DNA from: Trebouxia sp. TZW2008
Taxonomy: Eukaryota; Chlorophyta; Trebouxiophyceae; Trebouxiales; Trebouxiaceae
Direction: 5' to 3'
Assembly: GCA_002118135.1 (NCBI GenBank)
Contig: BDIU01000149.1
Span: 62,375-126,374, forward strand
DNA: 64,000 bases
Positions 11,074-23,000 of this stretch are shown here, piece by piece. The notes below the pieces were generated by a model, which was not told the DNA's origin, did no database searches, and saw only the letters and a list, made by a program, of their open reading frames with translations. The number at the start of each line of letters is the position of its first letter. Positions within the stretch are counted from its first letter, which is position 1. Made by a program: the position numbers and the translations under genes.

Positions 11074-14000
11074 CTACATGCCTGGCATGGTCCCATAACC
11101 CAAGGGAAAGGCCAAGGGCATTCCTGGCTGCCCCCGGCCTGTTGCAGCAGGGCATATCCCAGGCAGCTGCAGGCCATTTGGTCCTGGCAGGGGCAGGCCT
11201 GGTCCCTGAGAGCCCCACCAAGCTTGGGGCACATACCCTGGCATTGCTACTGGTCCTGCAAGAAAGCAAAACACATATCAGTCATTGCTGCATGCTCAGC
11301 ATTTCACAAGACATCACCAAGTTTGGGGCACCAGGCACTGCCGACCAACATGAGTCAAACATCCTTGCATGCTCAGCATGTGATCTGCGAGCCATCAGTC
11401 AGCAGGATGATGTGCAGCAGCAAATTGTCATAAATGCAGACACTCAAGATGGTACACACAAGACTTGGGCTGACATGCTAGCATCACAATCACTTGTTCA
11501 GGTGTTGACATGACTTCATGCACTGTGTAATGCATGCAGTGTTGGTGTCAACCTGCAGACTGCCCGTTGAAGTAAGCACTAGGGTAGTAGCCCATGTATT
11601 GCATGGGGCCCTGCATGCCTCCATTCATTGGCCCTGCCCCACGAGTCACATGCCCTCCGTGCCCCTGTGGGGATGACAGGGGACCCCTATGAGGGCCAGG
11701 GGCATGCCCTGGGCTCAGCATGCCCTGAGGGCCAGGGGCTGGCCCCATCATGCCCTGAGGGCTAGGGCTGTTCCCAGGATGCCCCCTGATGTTTTGCAAG
11801 TAACCTGGGCTCAGGATGCCCTGAGGCCTTGGGGCGTTTCCCATGCTGTTTGGGGCAGGGCCGGAACGGCCCTGCATGTTTTGCAACTGCCCTGGCTGCA
11901 TATGATGCTGCTGAGGCGGCTGCTGTCGATACTGCTGGCTCTGCAGGTGACTGTAGCTACCAGGATTTTGATGGGAGGCTTGATTTTGCCACAGCTGCTG
12001 ATCCCTATGATATGACGGATGTGTATGCCTCACACTGTCTGTACCTGCCAGCATGCCTTGACGCCTGCACAGCAACCAGCTACATCAGATTGCTACTGTT
12101 ACAGGCGTATACTTGAACAAGCAACTCACGCCTCCTTTGATCAGCAGGCTAATGCTGATATGCCGCATCAACCATGCATGCTGTGTCAAACACAGCTCTT
12201 ACAGCATGGCTTTCTTACTGACGCCAGCGCATGCCTTGGTTTAGACAGTTAGTCATCTGGCCCAACAACTAAGTTGTCAATGCATAGCTTGAGAAGCAAT
12301 AGCATTGCCATCACAAGCTTACTCATTCGTATTGATCCTTGTTGCTGTGTCATGATAGTGTTTGGCACTGCTGCTGTGTGCTTCTGTGACACTTGAAAAC
12401 ACATCTATGATGACAACAGCGCATGCTAAATAGACAGTGATGCCATCTGCATTGTGAACCACAATTGTCAATGCATCGCATGATCAATTGGCGAAAGAGC
12501 CAAAGCTCCAATAATGGTGCATAGCGTGAGAACCAATGTGAGGGCTATGGTAAACTGACCCATCTGCATTGAGCCTTGTTGCTGTGTCATGATGTTGGTG
12601 GCTGCCACTGCTACTTACAGCCTCTGCACCACCTGACAGCACATCTGCTGCCTGCCTGCCTGAGGTTGTGCTGCTTCTGCCTGAGTCCTGCCTTGATGCA
12701 GCCTGGCTTTGGGCAGTGCCTGTAAAAGATAAATTGCCCTAAGTATGCGTATAACTCTGATTCCTTTGAGCTTCAGTAGCACCTGACACTACACCTACTG
12801 CCTGCCTGCTCGAGGCTGTGCTGCTTCTGCCCGAGCCCTGCCTTGACGCAGCCTGGCCTTGGGCAGTGCCTGTAAAAGACATATTGCCCCAAGTATGCAT
12901 ATGACTCGATTCCGTTATGCTTCAGTGGCATTTGACAGCACATCTACTGCTTGCCTGCCTGAGGACATGCTGCTTCTGCCTGAGTCCTGCCTTGATGTAG
13001 CCTGCCCTCGGACAGTGCCTGAAAAGGACAGATTGCCCTGAGTATGCATGTGACTCTGACTGCTATGAGCTCTCGTGGCACTTGACAACACATCTGCTGC
13101 CTGCCTGCCCTGGGTTGTGCTGCTTCTGCCTAACTCCTACCTTGATGCAGCCTGGCCTTGGGCAGTGCCTGCATCAGAAGATGGCCTTGAGTATGCCTAT
13201 AGCTTTGCTTATTGTGAGCTTCAGTGGCACCTGAAAACACATCTGCTGGCTGGCCTGCCTGACAATATTTTTCTTCTGCCTGAGTCCTGCCTCAATGCAG
13301 CCTGGCCTTGGGCAGTGCCCCTGTACGACAGCTTGCCTGCCAAGTAGGTTGATCTGAACATGCGTGAATCCAGAAGGCTAGCTCTCATGCAAGGCGTTGA
13401 ACAACCCCAAAATGAAGTCAGGCATTACTAGACAGCCTGAAGTGGCTGAAAACATGTTGACGTGTGTGACAGGGCACAGGTATGCTGCATCTCAGCCCAG
13501 TTATGAAGTGCAGCAATAAGATATGCCTTGATGTGTAGGTTGCACCAAAAACTTCCTCGCTGTGAGGTGAGTCCAGGCAACTAGGTTTTGCGCACTGTAA
13601 CACGTTGTACCTGGTTCATCAAGGGAGGAAGGCTGCCCCCCATACCCCTCTGGGGACCCCTCAGAAACCAGCTTTGCCTTCCTCTGATGAGCTCGCCCGT
13701 TCAGATGCAACTGCATATGGACATCGCTTGTTGCACTGATGCCACAGATGGCGCAGTAATGCGGACCAGGCTCTTGATCCACCCCAGTTTGAGCCTGTGC
13801 CAAACGCCGCTGATGCTTGCTGCCCATGTAATGGGTCTGCAGATGCACTGCACTGGTGGTGGACACATTACAAATGGTGCAGTAATGTGGGCCCCACGGC
13901 CCGCCAAAACATCCCGCCAAGCTGTCAGCAGCAGTGGCGGGAAAAGCGTGCCCAGTGGCAGAACTGGCGGGAAAAGCGTGCCCAGCAGCTGGGCCTGCTG

Positions 14001-17000
14001 CTACAGTGGAAGCTGGCAAGGCAGCTGACAGGGCACTAGGGGCTGATACATGTGCTGAGAAGCCCTGTTTTGAAGCAGACTGCTGTGCCCCATCAGTGAC
14101 TATGTGTTGATGCTGAGCGTCGTCAGTGTCCGCTGAGGTTTGCATGCCAGATTGACCAGAAACTGATGCTCTTTGCAAGGCTGAGGAGTACAGTGTTTGC
14201 CCCTGGCTAGGGGTAGCTGAGGGGGTAGCATCAGGGGGATGGGGGGTTTGGTCTGAACTCGACACAGCGTCTGTTTCAGGACTTCGCCTGTCTGTCTGAG
14301 GGTTGGTGTTGGCGTTTGTGGTGGGGCTAGAGCCTGCTTTTGCAGCAGCCCTCTCTGCTAGTAGGGCATCAGTCATCTCAGCTACTCTAGCAGCATGCTG
14401 CTGAAAGGAGCGAGCATCCATGGAGCCTTTGTACCTGCACCAAACATTGCTTCTTTCAGATTGAAGTCTGGGTATTCATCATCAGCAGCTGGCAGTGTCA
14501 TTACACTGTGCACAAAGCAACAGGTGTTGGTGTCAGCGTCTATGGTGGGGCTATAGGCTGCTTTGCAGCAGCCGGCTCTGCTAGCAGGGCATCAGTCATC
14601 TCAGCTACTCTAGCAGCATACTGCTGAAAGCAGCAAGCATCCATGGAGCCTTTGTTCCTGCACCAGACGCCGCTTCTTTGAGGAAGAAGTATGGTGTTCA
14701 TTGAGGGTAGTTGACATCATAATGACACGGTGCACAGAGTAACAGGTGTTGGTGTCAGTGTCTGTGGTCGGGCTGGAGGCTGCTTTTGCAATAGCCCTGT
14801 CTGCTAGCAGGGCATCAGTCATGTCAGCTACTCTGGCAGCAAGTTGCTGGAAGGAGCGAGCATCAATGAAGCCCTTGTATCTGAACCAGACATTCATACC
14901 TCAAGTGTCAATCTGACCGACAACAGCTGCGTGCAAGCAAATACAGCACAAAACACACAGCATTCATTGTATGCATTGTTTTGTTCAAAGCATATGTAGG
15001 GCGCAAGACAGCAGGAAGCCAGTCGTTTACAATTTGCGGCAGGAGACACACGCTTAGCATCAGTTCTTGTGCACACTTCACCTCTGTACCAAAATGATGC
15101 TGTGCAGCATGCTTGCGCAAAAGGCGGCACAGCAGTAGAATCTTGTTTAGCGCAGTCTCCATGAGCCTGTGAGCCTATGCAACATTCAAAAAGAAACACA
15201 GCAACCACAACATGGTTTGCAACAGAAGGTTTCTCAGGAAATGAAGCGCAGCTCACTTGTGCAGGAAGCCTCTGGATGACTGTGGACTGGTTTCGGTGGA
15301 AGGAGCACCACCGCCCTCCATGTCCACCCTGCTCATGTCCAGCAGGGCTCCGGAACCAGAGCCAGAACGGCGGCGGCGGTGCAGGCTGTTCATACTATTC
15401 AGGCGAGCCACTGAGGGCGTTCCATCTGTGGCAATTGGGTGGTGCGCTTCCTGTTGCAGAGAGGGATCAGATGTGAGGTCGCAGAATAGATCACATAAGG
15501 CCAGAAGGACCGCATGCTTGGAGCTTCTGTTTGCATATGCACAGCCTGGACGCACCAGGAGGACATCCCAGCAGTCCGCAATTGGTGAATGTGCTTCCCC
15601 ATGCAGACACACAACACACAAAGTAAAAAGAACTGCGTGCTTGAAGCTGTCATCTGCGGTTGATTGCTCAAAGAGCAGCATCGACCGGCAGCCTTTGAGG
15701 ACATTTCAGAGTGCCATCACCAATGTTGAGCAAATCTGAAGGTCGAGGCTCACCAGCAACGAGCCAGGGGTATTGTCAAAGGGCAGCACTGAAGGGCAAG
15801 TTGTCCTCGTCATAAGGGATGGTCAGCAGACTTGAGGGCAGGAGCCAAAGAAGGGCATCCAAGGGCAAGCTCATCAGATCTCAAGGTTTAGAATCACCAG
15901 TGGGCAGCATCAAAATGCAGGTGGCGTTGTCAAAGAGCGTCCAGACGAGCAGCTCAAAGCCACAAACCAGCAGCATTGTCCAAGAACAGCAAGCTCACCT
16001 CGTCATCTGGAATGGTGGGCAGGTCAGCGGGATCTCCTTCCCAGTCCCCTACCTCCTGCATCTCATCCAGGTACTGCCGCAGGTCCATGCTGCTGGGCAG
16101 GTCATAGTCCCCCACCCTCACACATGGAAAGTTGTCGTACACGTTGCCACTGGGCTCCCTGCTTAGCAAGCCTTCACCACCTGTGCATGTTAGTTGCATG
16201 ATGACATGCCAAAAGGCAACACAGTGCAAACTTAAGCTATGTTGCTGGGCAGATTGTGGTCCCCCACCCTCTGGGGAAGTTGTCGTACATGTTACCAATG
16301 GGCTCCCTGCTAAACAAGCCTTCACCACCTGTGCGTGTTAGTTGTGTGATGACATGCCAAAAGGCAAAGCAGTGCAAACTTAAGCCATGTTGCTGGGCAG
16401 ATTGTGGTCCCCCACCCTCTGGGGAAGCTGTCGTTTATGTTACCAATGGGCTCCCTGCTTAGCAAGCCGTCACCACCTGTGCATGTGAGTTGCATGATGA
16501 CATGCCAAAAGGCAACACAGTGCAAACTTAAGCCATGTTGATGGGCAGATTGTGGTCCCCCACCCTCTGGGGAAGTTGTCGTACATGTTACCAATGGGCT
16601 CCCTGCTTAGCAAGCCGTCACCACCTGTGCGTGTTGGTTGCATGATGACATGCCAAAAGGCAAAGCAGTGCAAACTAAAACCATGTTGCTGGGCAGATTG
16701 TGGTCCCCCACCCTCTGGCGAAGTTGTCGTACATGTTACCAATGGGCTCTCTGCTTAGCAAGCCGTCACCACCTGTGCGTGTTGGTTGCATGATGACATG
16801 CCAAAAGGCAACACAGTGCAAACTAAAACCATGTTGCTGGGCAGATTGTGGCCCCCCACCTCACACAGGAGAAGTTGTCGTACATGTTACCAATGGGCTC
16901 CCTGCTTAGCAAGCCGTCACCACCTGTGCGTGTTGGTTGCATGATGACATGCCAAAAGGCAAAGCAGTGCAAACTAAAACCATGTTGCTGGGCAGATTGT

Positions 17001-20000
17001 GGCCCCCCACCCTCTGGCGAAGTTGTCGTACATGTTACCAATGGGCTCCCTGCTTAGCAAGCCGTCACCACCTGTGCGTGTTGGTTGCATGATGACATGC
17101 CAAAAGGCAACACAGTGCAAACTAAAACCATGTTGCTGGGCAGATTGTGGCCCCCCACCTCACACAGGAGAAGTTGTCGTACACGTTACCACTGGGCTCC
17201 CTGCTCAGCAACCACTCACCACCTGTGCATGGCACTAGCCTGAGCACAGCTCAAATGCGGCACAATGCAACCTTGATGCAGCTGCAGGCATCGGTCTTGT
17301 CATGACACCATCACAGCTAGAGTCTAACACTGATGATGCAAGTGATTGTGCTGTGAATGATGTGTTGCTGATTGTATTGTATCGTACAGCCTCTGGCAGC
17401 CAACTTGTGTGCCAAGATTGGCTCGTACGCAATGCACTACAGGACCTGGCGCAGCTTACCAAAGTGTGATGGGAGGGAGGTCGGGGCCTGCATGATGGAG
17501 ACCTTGGCCAGGTGCTGTTTTGTAACATCAGCGTGCGTACGTCAGTGCATTGTTCAAACTTTCATGCTGCAAGAGAAGCAACAGCCACAGCACAAGGGGG
17601 ACCGGCTGAGATTTACCAAAAGCTGGGGCGAGGGAGGTGGGAGCTTGCATGAGGGAGGCCTTGGCCAGGTGCTGAACCCGCCGAGCATGCTTCCTGCCGC
17701 CCAGGTGGTCCTGCAGGTTGGCCTCGCTGGTGGTGGCAATCCCACAAGCCGGACAGAAGAACTGCACTGGCAACACAAGTCAGCACACCATGAGACCCCG
17801 GGACTTTCCTAACAGTGCGCTATACAACTTGATTCTACCCCCAAGGTGGTCCTGCAGATTGGCCTCGCTGGTGGCAATCCCACACGCTGGAAACAATAAC
17901 TGCACTTGCAACACAGACTGTTCAGCCAGAACTGAAAGACCCCTTTGCACTTCTGAAAGTGCGCAATCTTGACAGAGTACAAGTCATTTCTGCCCGCCAG
18001 TGGTGCTGCAGGTTGGCCTCTCTGGTGGTGGCAATCCCAAACGCCGGACAGAAGGACTGCACTCACAGCACAGCAGGTCAAGCATCCTTCATTGGTTTTG
18101 ACAGATGGTATGTTTCACTGCGTTCTGCAAGTCAAGTCGGGCCTGCAATGGACAGCTGTGACTGCTTGCATACTTCAGCAATCACTCAAGGATGCAAGAA
18201 CCATTGTTGCTGGCTCCCTTGCGACAGCCTTTGCAATAGCTCCTGCAATTTATGTGTTGTTGCAAGTACTTCATTTCAGAGCGTAGCCAAATGACAACAA
18301 ACTGCAAAAGGAAGGCATAGGCAATGAAAAGCACTTAGTATTTGATTGTGGAGCATTGGCTGGGGTGCGAGCCAAGTATGCTCATTTGTTTGAGGGCTGC
18401 AGTCATAACAGGTGTGCGGGTTCTGCGCAACATGATTATCTGAAGGCGTTTCACTACGTCATAGACTGCCTGAACCTGGACATGAAGTCATTGCCACTGT
18501 GTGGCACATGCGATCAGGCTTGTTGGCTGGCTACAGCATGTAAAATTACTCCCTCTCTCTCTAGCAGGCATAGCAGGAGTGTAACAGCTGACCTGCATGA
18601 CAATGAGGCTGGGATCATCTGGATCTGCAACAGGAATGGCTGTGACACCATCTGGTAGCGCTGATACATCAAACACCCCTTGCTGTGCTTCAGCCCTCAC
18701 GCCCCCATCAGCAGGCTTCAAAACCTCCTTTGAGAAGCTCACTGACCTTCTTACAGGAGGGTGCGCAGCTGTGGCTGCAGGCTGCCCAGCAGTGGCGGCT
18801 GTGGCTATTGAATCGCTTGTGGCAGGAGGCTTGCTTTTGTTGACGTCTTCTGCCCCAAAGTTGAGGTCACGGCGTGCAGTGACTATGCCCCTGCCTTCTC
18901 CTGGCATGCAAACACTTCTCAGAGATATGCTGACGAGTCTGCTATATACTGCTGAAGCTCCTAGTGCATGTACCTGTTTGGTGCTTTGCCTGGTCGCTTT
19001 ACAAAGCAGAAGCACCAACTGCATGAGGAAGCGTCTTGTAGGACGCATACGCGATGTGGTGTGAACCTGACACAACTAGGCACATGTCAGGCGTATGAAT
19101 CTCATGCCTTCTCTCTGTCTTGCATGCTAAACATTGCGGTACATACTCTGCAGCCAAGTCACAACGCACAAAGCTAGACCAGTCGGTGTGCAGACTTGTA
19201 CCTTCAGAGCTGTCAGGTGAGCTAGATCGAGATGAGGTGGAGGCAGATACAGCAGGGGCAGCAGATACAACAGGGGGTTCCTGACCAGCCAGCTGGGCCA
19301 GGGGGCTAGGCAGGGGTCTCTGAGGGGTGCCGTGATGGCTGGGTCTGTCCGGAGAGTCAGTGTGTGCAGCAGTGGAGGCAGGAGTGGAGATTGCAGACAT
19401 TTTGCTTGGGCCAGGCAATGTCGCTGCTGCTTTTGCTCTGTGCCTCTGGCCCCTGTACCATCGCAGTAACTTGATTTTGTAACGACAGTTGATGTGAGAA
19501 CACTCTCAAAGTATGGACAGTGCTGATTTGTTAACCAGTCACTGCTTTCTGACTGCAGTGGCACTCTTGAGTAAGGACAATTTGATATAAGGACAGTTCT
19601 CTTGGAGACCGAAGCAGTCGTTACACAGAAAATTCTCTGTACCAGGCAAACTGTGTAAATGATGCTTGTGCTGTGCATACCTTTAGCAGCCAACTGTCAG
19701 CAGCAACAAGCAGGTTTGGTCGTATGCATGGCAGCTCAGAAGCAGCAATGGCAGAGTCAGGGTACATCATGCAAAGCGTGCAAAGCATGTCTTTGAGGCA
19801 AGCACAGGCACTAGGATGGGGCTTCAAAAGGCAAGGTTGCAAAGCATGTCAGGCATGCCTTTAGGGAAAGGGCGTATGCAATGTCAGTGAGCCTTCAAAC
19901 GCTTGTTCAGGCAAAAGTATGAGGTGCTGCGCTGCACTGGGTTTCGTGAATGCAAGTGACTCACGCCATGTGGTAGTCAAACTGCTCCTGGCTTGACGCT

Positions 20001-23000
20001 GTCACTCCACAGATGGTGCATGTGAAGGCCTGCTGAGAGCCATCCAGCAGTGTGTCTTCTGATGCAATTGCACCGCCTGCATACCCATGCATTAGCTTGG
20101 GAATGCATATGCAAATATGTAGGCGTCAGGATGACACCTGAAGCAGGGCTGCAAGCTTAGTGCCTGTCCTGATGTGTGGTAATGCAAGTGTGTCTTGCCT
20201 TGCACTGTTCAGCCATGCCTGCAATGTTGCTTAAACTGTTGCTTAAAGTCACAAAGGGGTTCAAGCGCAGCACGCTAGCCCTGCGTTGTCCTCATGAGAT
20301 CAGAATCAGCAAAGCTCTGCCATCAGGGAGACAGCTCGTAAAACCTCAAAGTATCACGCACGGTGAACAGTATGCATCCAATGCTTGCTGAGTGCTTCCC
20401 ATTGTGACACTGACTGTGAAATTGGGCACACATGCACTCAGCTCATCTGATGTGTGGATCTCAAAGAGTGTGGGTCTTGAGAGCTGACCTGCATCAGGTC
20501 GGGACGAGTGAGGCAGCAGGTGGGGGTGAGTGAGCTGGTGCAGAGCCAGAGTGCGCTTGTGCTTCTTGCCCTCATTATGCATGGCCAGCTGCTCCTCGCT
20601 AGTGGCAAAGACCTCACACACCTCACAGTAGAACTGGGTTGCTGTCGGAGTCCTGCACCACACCGTCAATCATACTCCAAAATGCTTCACGACCCTGATC
20701 ATTGCCGCAAAGCGCATAGTGCATGATCCTGGTTGTTGTGATTGTGCAGCATTTACATGTATGACAATGCCAGACAATACCCCTCTGTGCGCTGCATGCC
20801 ACTTGCCTTTGACCAGTCTATACAAGCAATCATAGACTTGATACTGCTGCATGCCAGTACATAGCATTCAACAAGTGTACGTCACGATGACAAAGATGGC
20901 GTAATATGCTGTCAGGCAGGCGGTGATGAGGCGTTGATAACATGTGCTTGGTTCGCCTGCGGCAATGAACAGGTCAGGCTCTTTGCTAGAAGCCACTGGC
21001 ATTGGTGTCTTATAGGTGATCCATTGCAGGGGGGCTCACTTGGGGGCTTTGGTGTCAAGAGGCGAGGGTGGGTGCAGGCCCAGGTGGGTAGCATCTGCAT
21101 CAGCCTGCTCCAGCGCACGCTTCAGGTGGCGCCGTCCTTTGAAGTGAGCATCCAGCAACAGCTGACTGCTGGTCCATACCCCACACATGGGGCAGTGCCA
21201 TGGACTGCCCTCCACACCTGCATGTGTTTATTGTCAAAGTTACAGACTGAGGGGAATGTCATGCTCCGGTGCAGGCTCCAGGTGGCGCCGCCCCTTAAAA
21301 TGGGCATCTAGCAGAAGTTGGCTGCTGGTCCACACCCCACACATGGGACAGTACTGGGGGCTGCCCTCTGTCCCTGCATTTGTGCAACACCGTTGAACAG
21401 GACAGTAGTGATGAATGTATACAGTCCATCACAAGGCTTTGCTTGTCATTCTTGTGAAGACATGCTCTTGAGCGTATTAGGAGCTAGATCACAACAGCTG
21501 CTGCAGAGTACTTTGCCTGCACAGAAACCCATACATGCCTTGCTTGTTTGTACATGACATGCTGCCCAAGCATCAATTAAAGCTTTTGCTCGGAGCACTT
21601 TCTCTTTTGAGCTAATTTCCTGTGCTCCTTATTTCACAGGAAGGCAATGCATTGCCGGTAGAGATCGGCACTGACCTGGCATATCTGCAGTGGAGGGTGC
21701 CGGGGAGGCACCACTGGAACCATCATCCCGCCACCGAGCCACTTCAGAGCCAGCTCGCTGCACCTGCCGCAAATGTGCTCGCCCCTGCATGACATTGCAC
21801 ACAGTCACAAAGCCAGTCTTAACATCAGCATCACAGCAGATGGCGCTATACCTTCTGCAAGGCTGCCCACTCCTGCATTGCAGCAGCCACCTGACTTGTC
21901 TACAACTGTGGTGAAGCTGCTTCACCAGCACATAGCTTACACATACTCACAGTTCTGGCGAGCAGCTTTCTGTCAATGCTGCTTCACCAATATATAGCTT
22001 AAACATACTTACTGCTATGGCGAAGAGCTTGCTGTCAACGCTGGCATTGCATCAGCATTGACAAAGTGCTGACATAAGCAGCAAGCCAGTAAGCAGCCTT
22101 GTGGTGTAGCATCCCAGCGGCTTTCAAGTGGGTGGCATGTCACCTGCACAATGCACGCTAGCATGCATGCGCTTTGCCAGCATGCATTGTGCAGACAAAA
22201 CTAATGCTGCAAGCAGAAGCTGGTGAGCAAGGGCTGTTGAGCTGCACGTGGGCAGCAGCAGCCCAGGTGACAAAACCAGTGAAATTCAGCTGTGTTCCTG
22301 CCCAAACATGTATACTGCCTTGTAGATCTTTCTGACATTCACCCTATAATCAGGTGCAACTGAAGGAGATGGATCTGACTTTCAAGTGGGCAGTGTAAGT
22401 TGTCCTGCTGGTTGCAGTGGCGCTGCAGACGAAACAGGGAGACAGCACCGACCTGCAAGTGGGCAATGTAGTTCTTCCTGCTGGTTGCAGTGGCACTGCA
22501 GACATAGCAGGTGTAGGGCTGGCTGCTGCCGAGTGTGCCTGTACGGCCCACTGAGCTGATGCGCAGTGTGTACTGCCTTGCAGACCTGTGTAAATGCTAT
22601 GCCATGCAGTGCATGATCAGGAACATCAAAAAGCCAGACCTGACCTGCAAGTGGGCAATGTAAGTCTGCCTGCTGGTGGCAGTGGCACAGCAAAGCTGCC
22701 TGACAATACATCACACAGTGCATCATCATGCACATCTCACAGCATCACAAGAACAGCACTGACCTGCAAGTGGGCAATGTAGTTTTTCCTGCTGGTTGCA
22801 GTGGCACTGCAGACATAGCAGGTGTAGGGCTGGCTGCTGCCTGGCGTGCCTGCATGACTCACTGGGCTGATGACCTGCTGAGGACTGGCATGACTGTAGC
22901 TGGATGGCGTGGCATACACAGACGAACCCATCCATGGCCCTGCACAAACCCACAATGCTTACTCACTTACAATGATACAATGGCACTGTAGACATAGCAG

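Larger units (their letters stand above)
11074..16180 (-). other. Exons 23-28: acidic linker, fingers 7-8 and low-complexity tail
   Basis: Exons: 16180-15999, 15450-15257, 14434-13611, 12719-12633, 12044-11553, 11255-11074. Exon 23 is acidic (MDLRQYLDEMQEV). Exon 24 has RRRRSGSGSG and Ser-rich sequence. Exon 25 has a helix (DARSFQQHAARVAEMTDALL), a disordered stretch, then fingers 7 (CTICNVSTTSAVHLQTH, YMGSKH) and 8 (CAICGISATSDVHMQLH, LNGRAH). Exons 27-28 are Gln-, then Gly/Pro/Met-rich and resemble prion-like or condensate-forming tails. Exon 26 is the least certain: four upstream copies compete with it, and its chosen donor (gtggtg) is picked for phase. Confidence 0.7.

Noticed and set aside
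11950..12044. HTHPSY-like residues suggesting the RNase III signature ALTHPSY
   Set aside because: It sits in a Gln-rich low-complexity exon with no EFLGD-type catalytic motif anywhere in the gene.
16181..17230. Regular 148-bp array resembling a CRISPR locus
   Set aside because: Units are near-identical throughout with no short repeat/unique spacer alternation, and they carry an exon start and acceptor of a eukaryotic gene.
19202..19418. Gene start at the ATG at 19418
   Set aside because: The upstream acceptor at 19452 completes finger 5 (HMAGQRH), so the ATG is internal.
22145..22195. Short imperfect inverted repeat as a microRNA hairpin
   Set aside because: Arms are short and mismatched, and gca/tgc-rich palindromes are common in this DNA.
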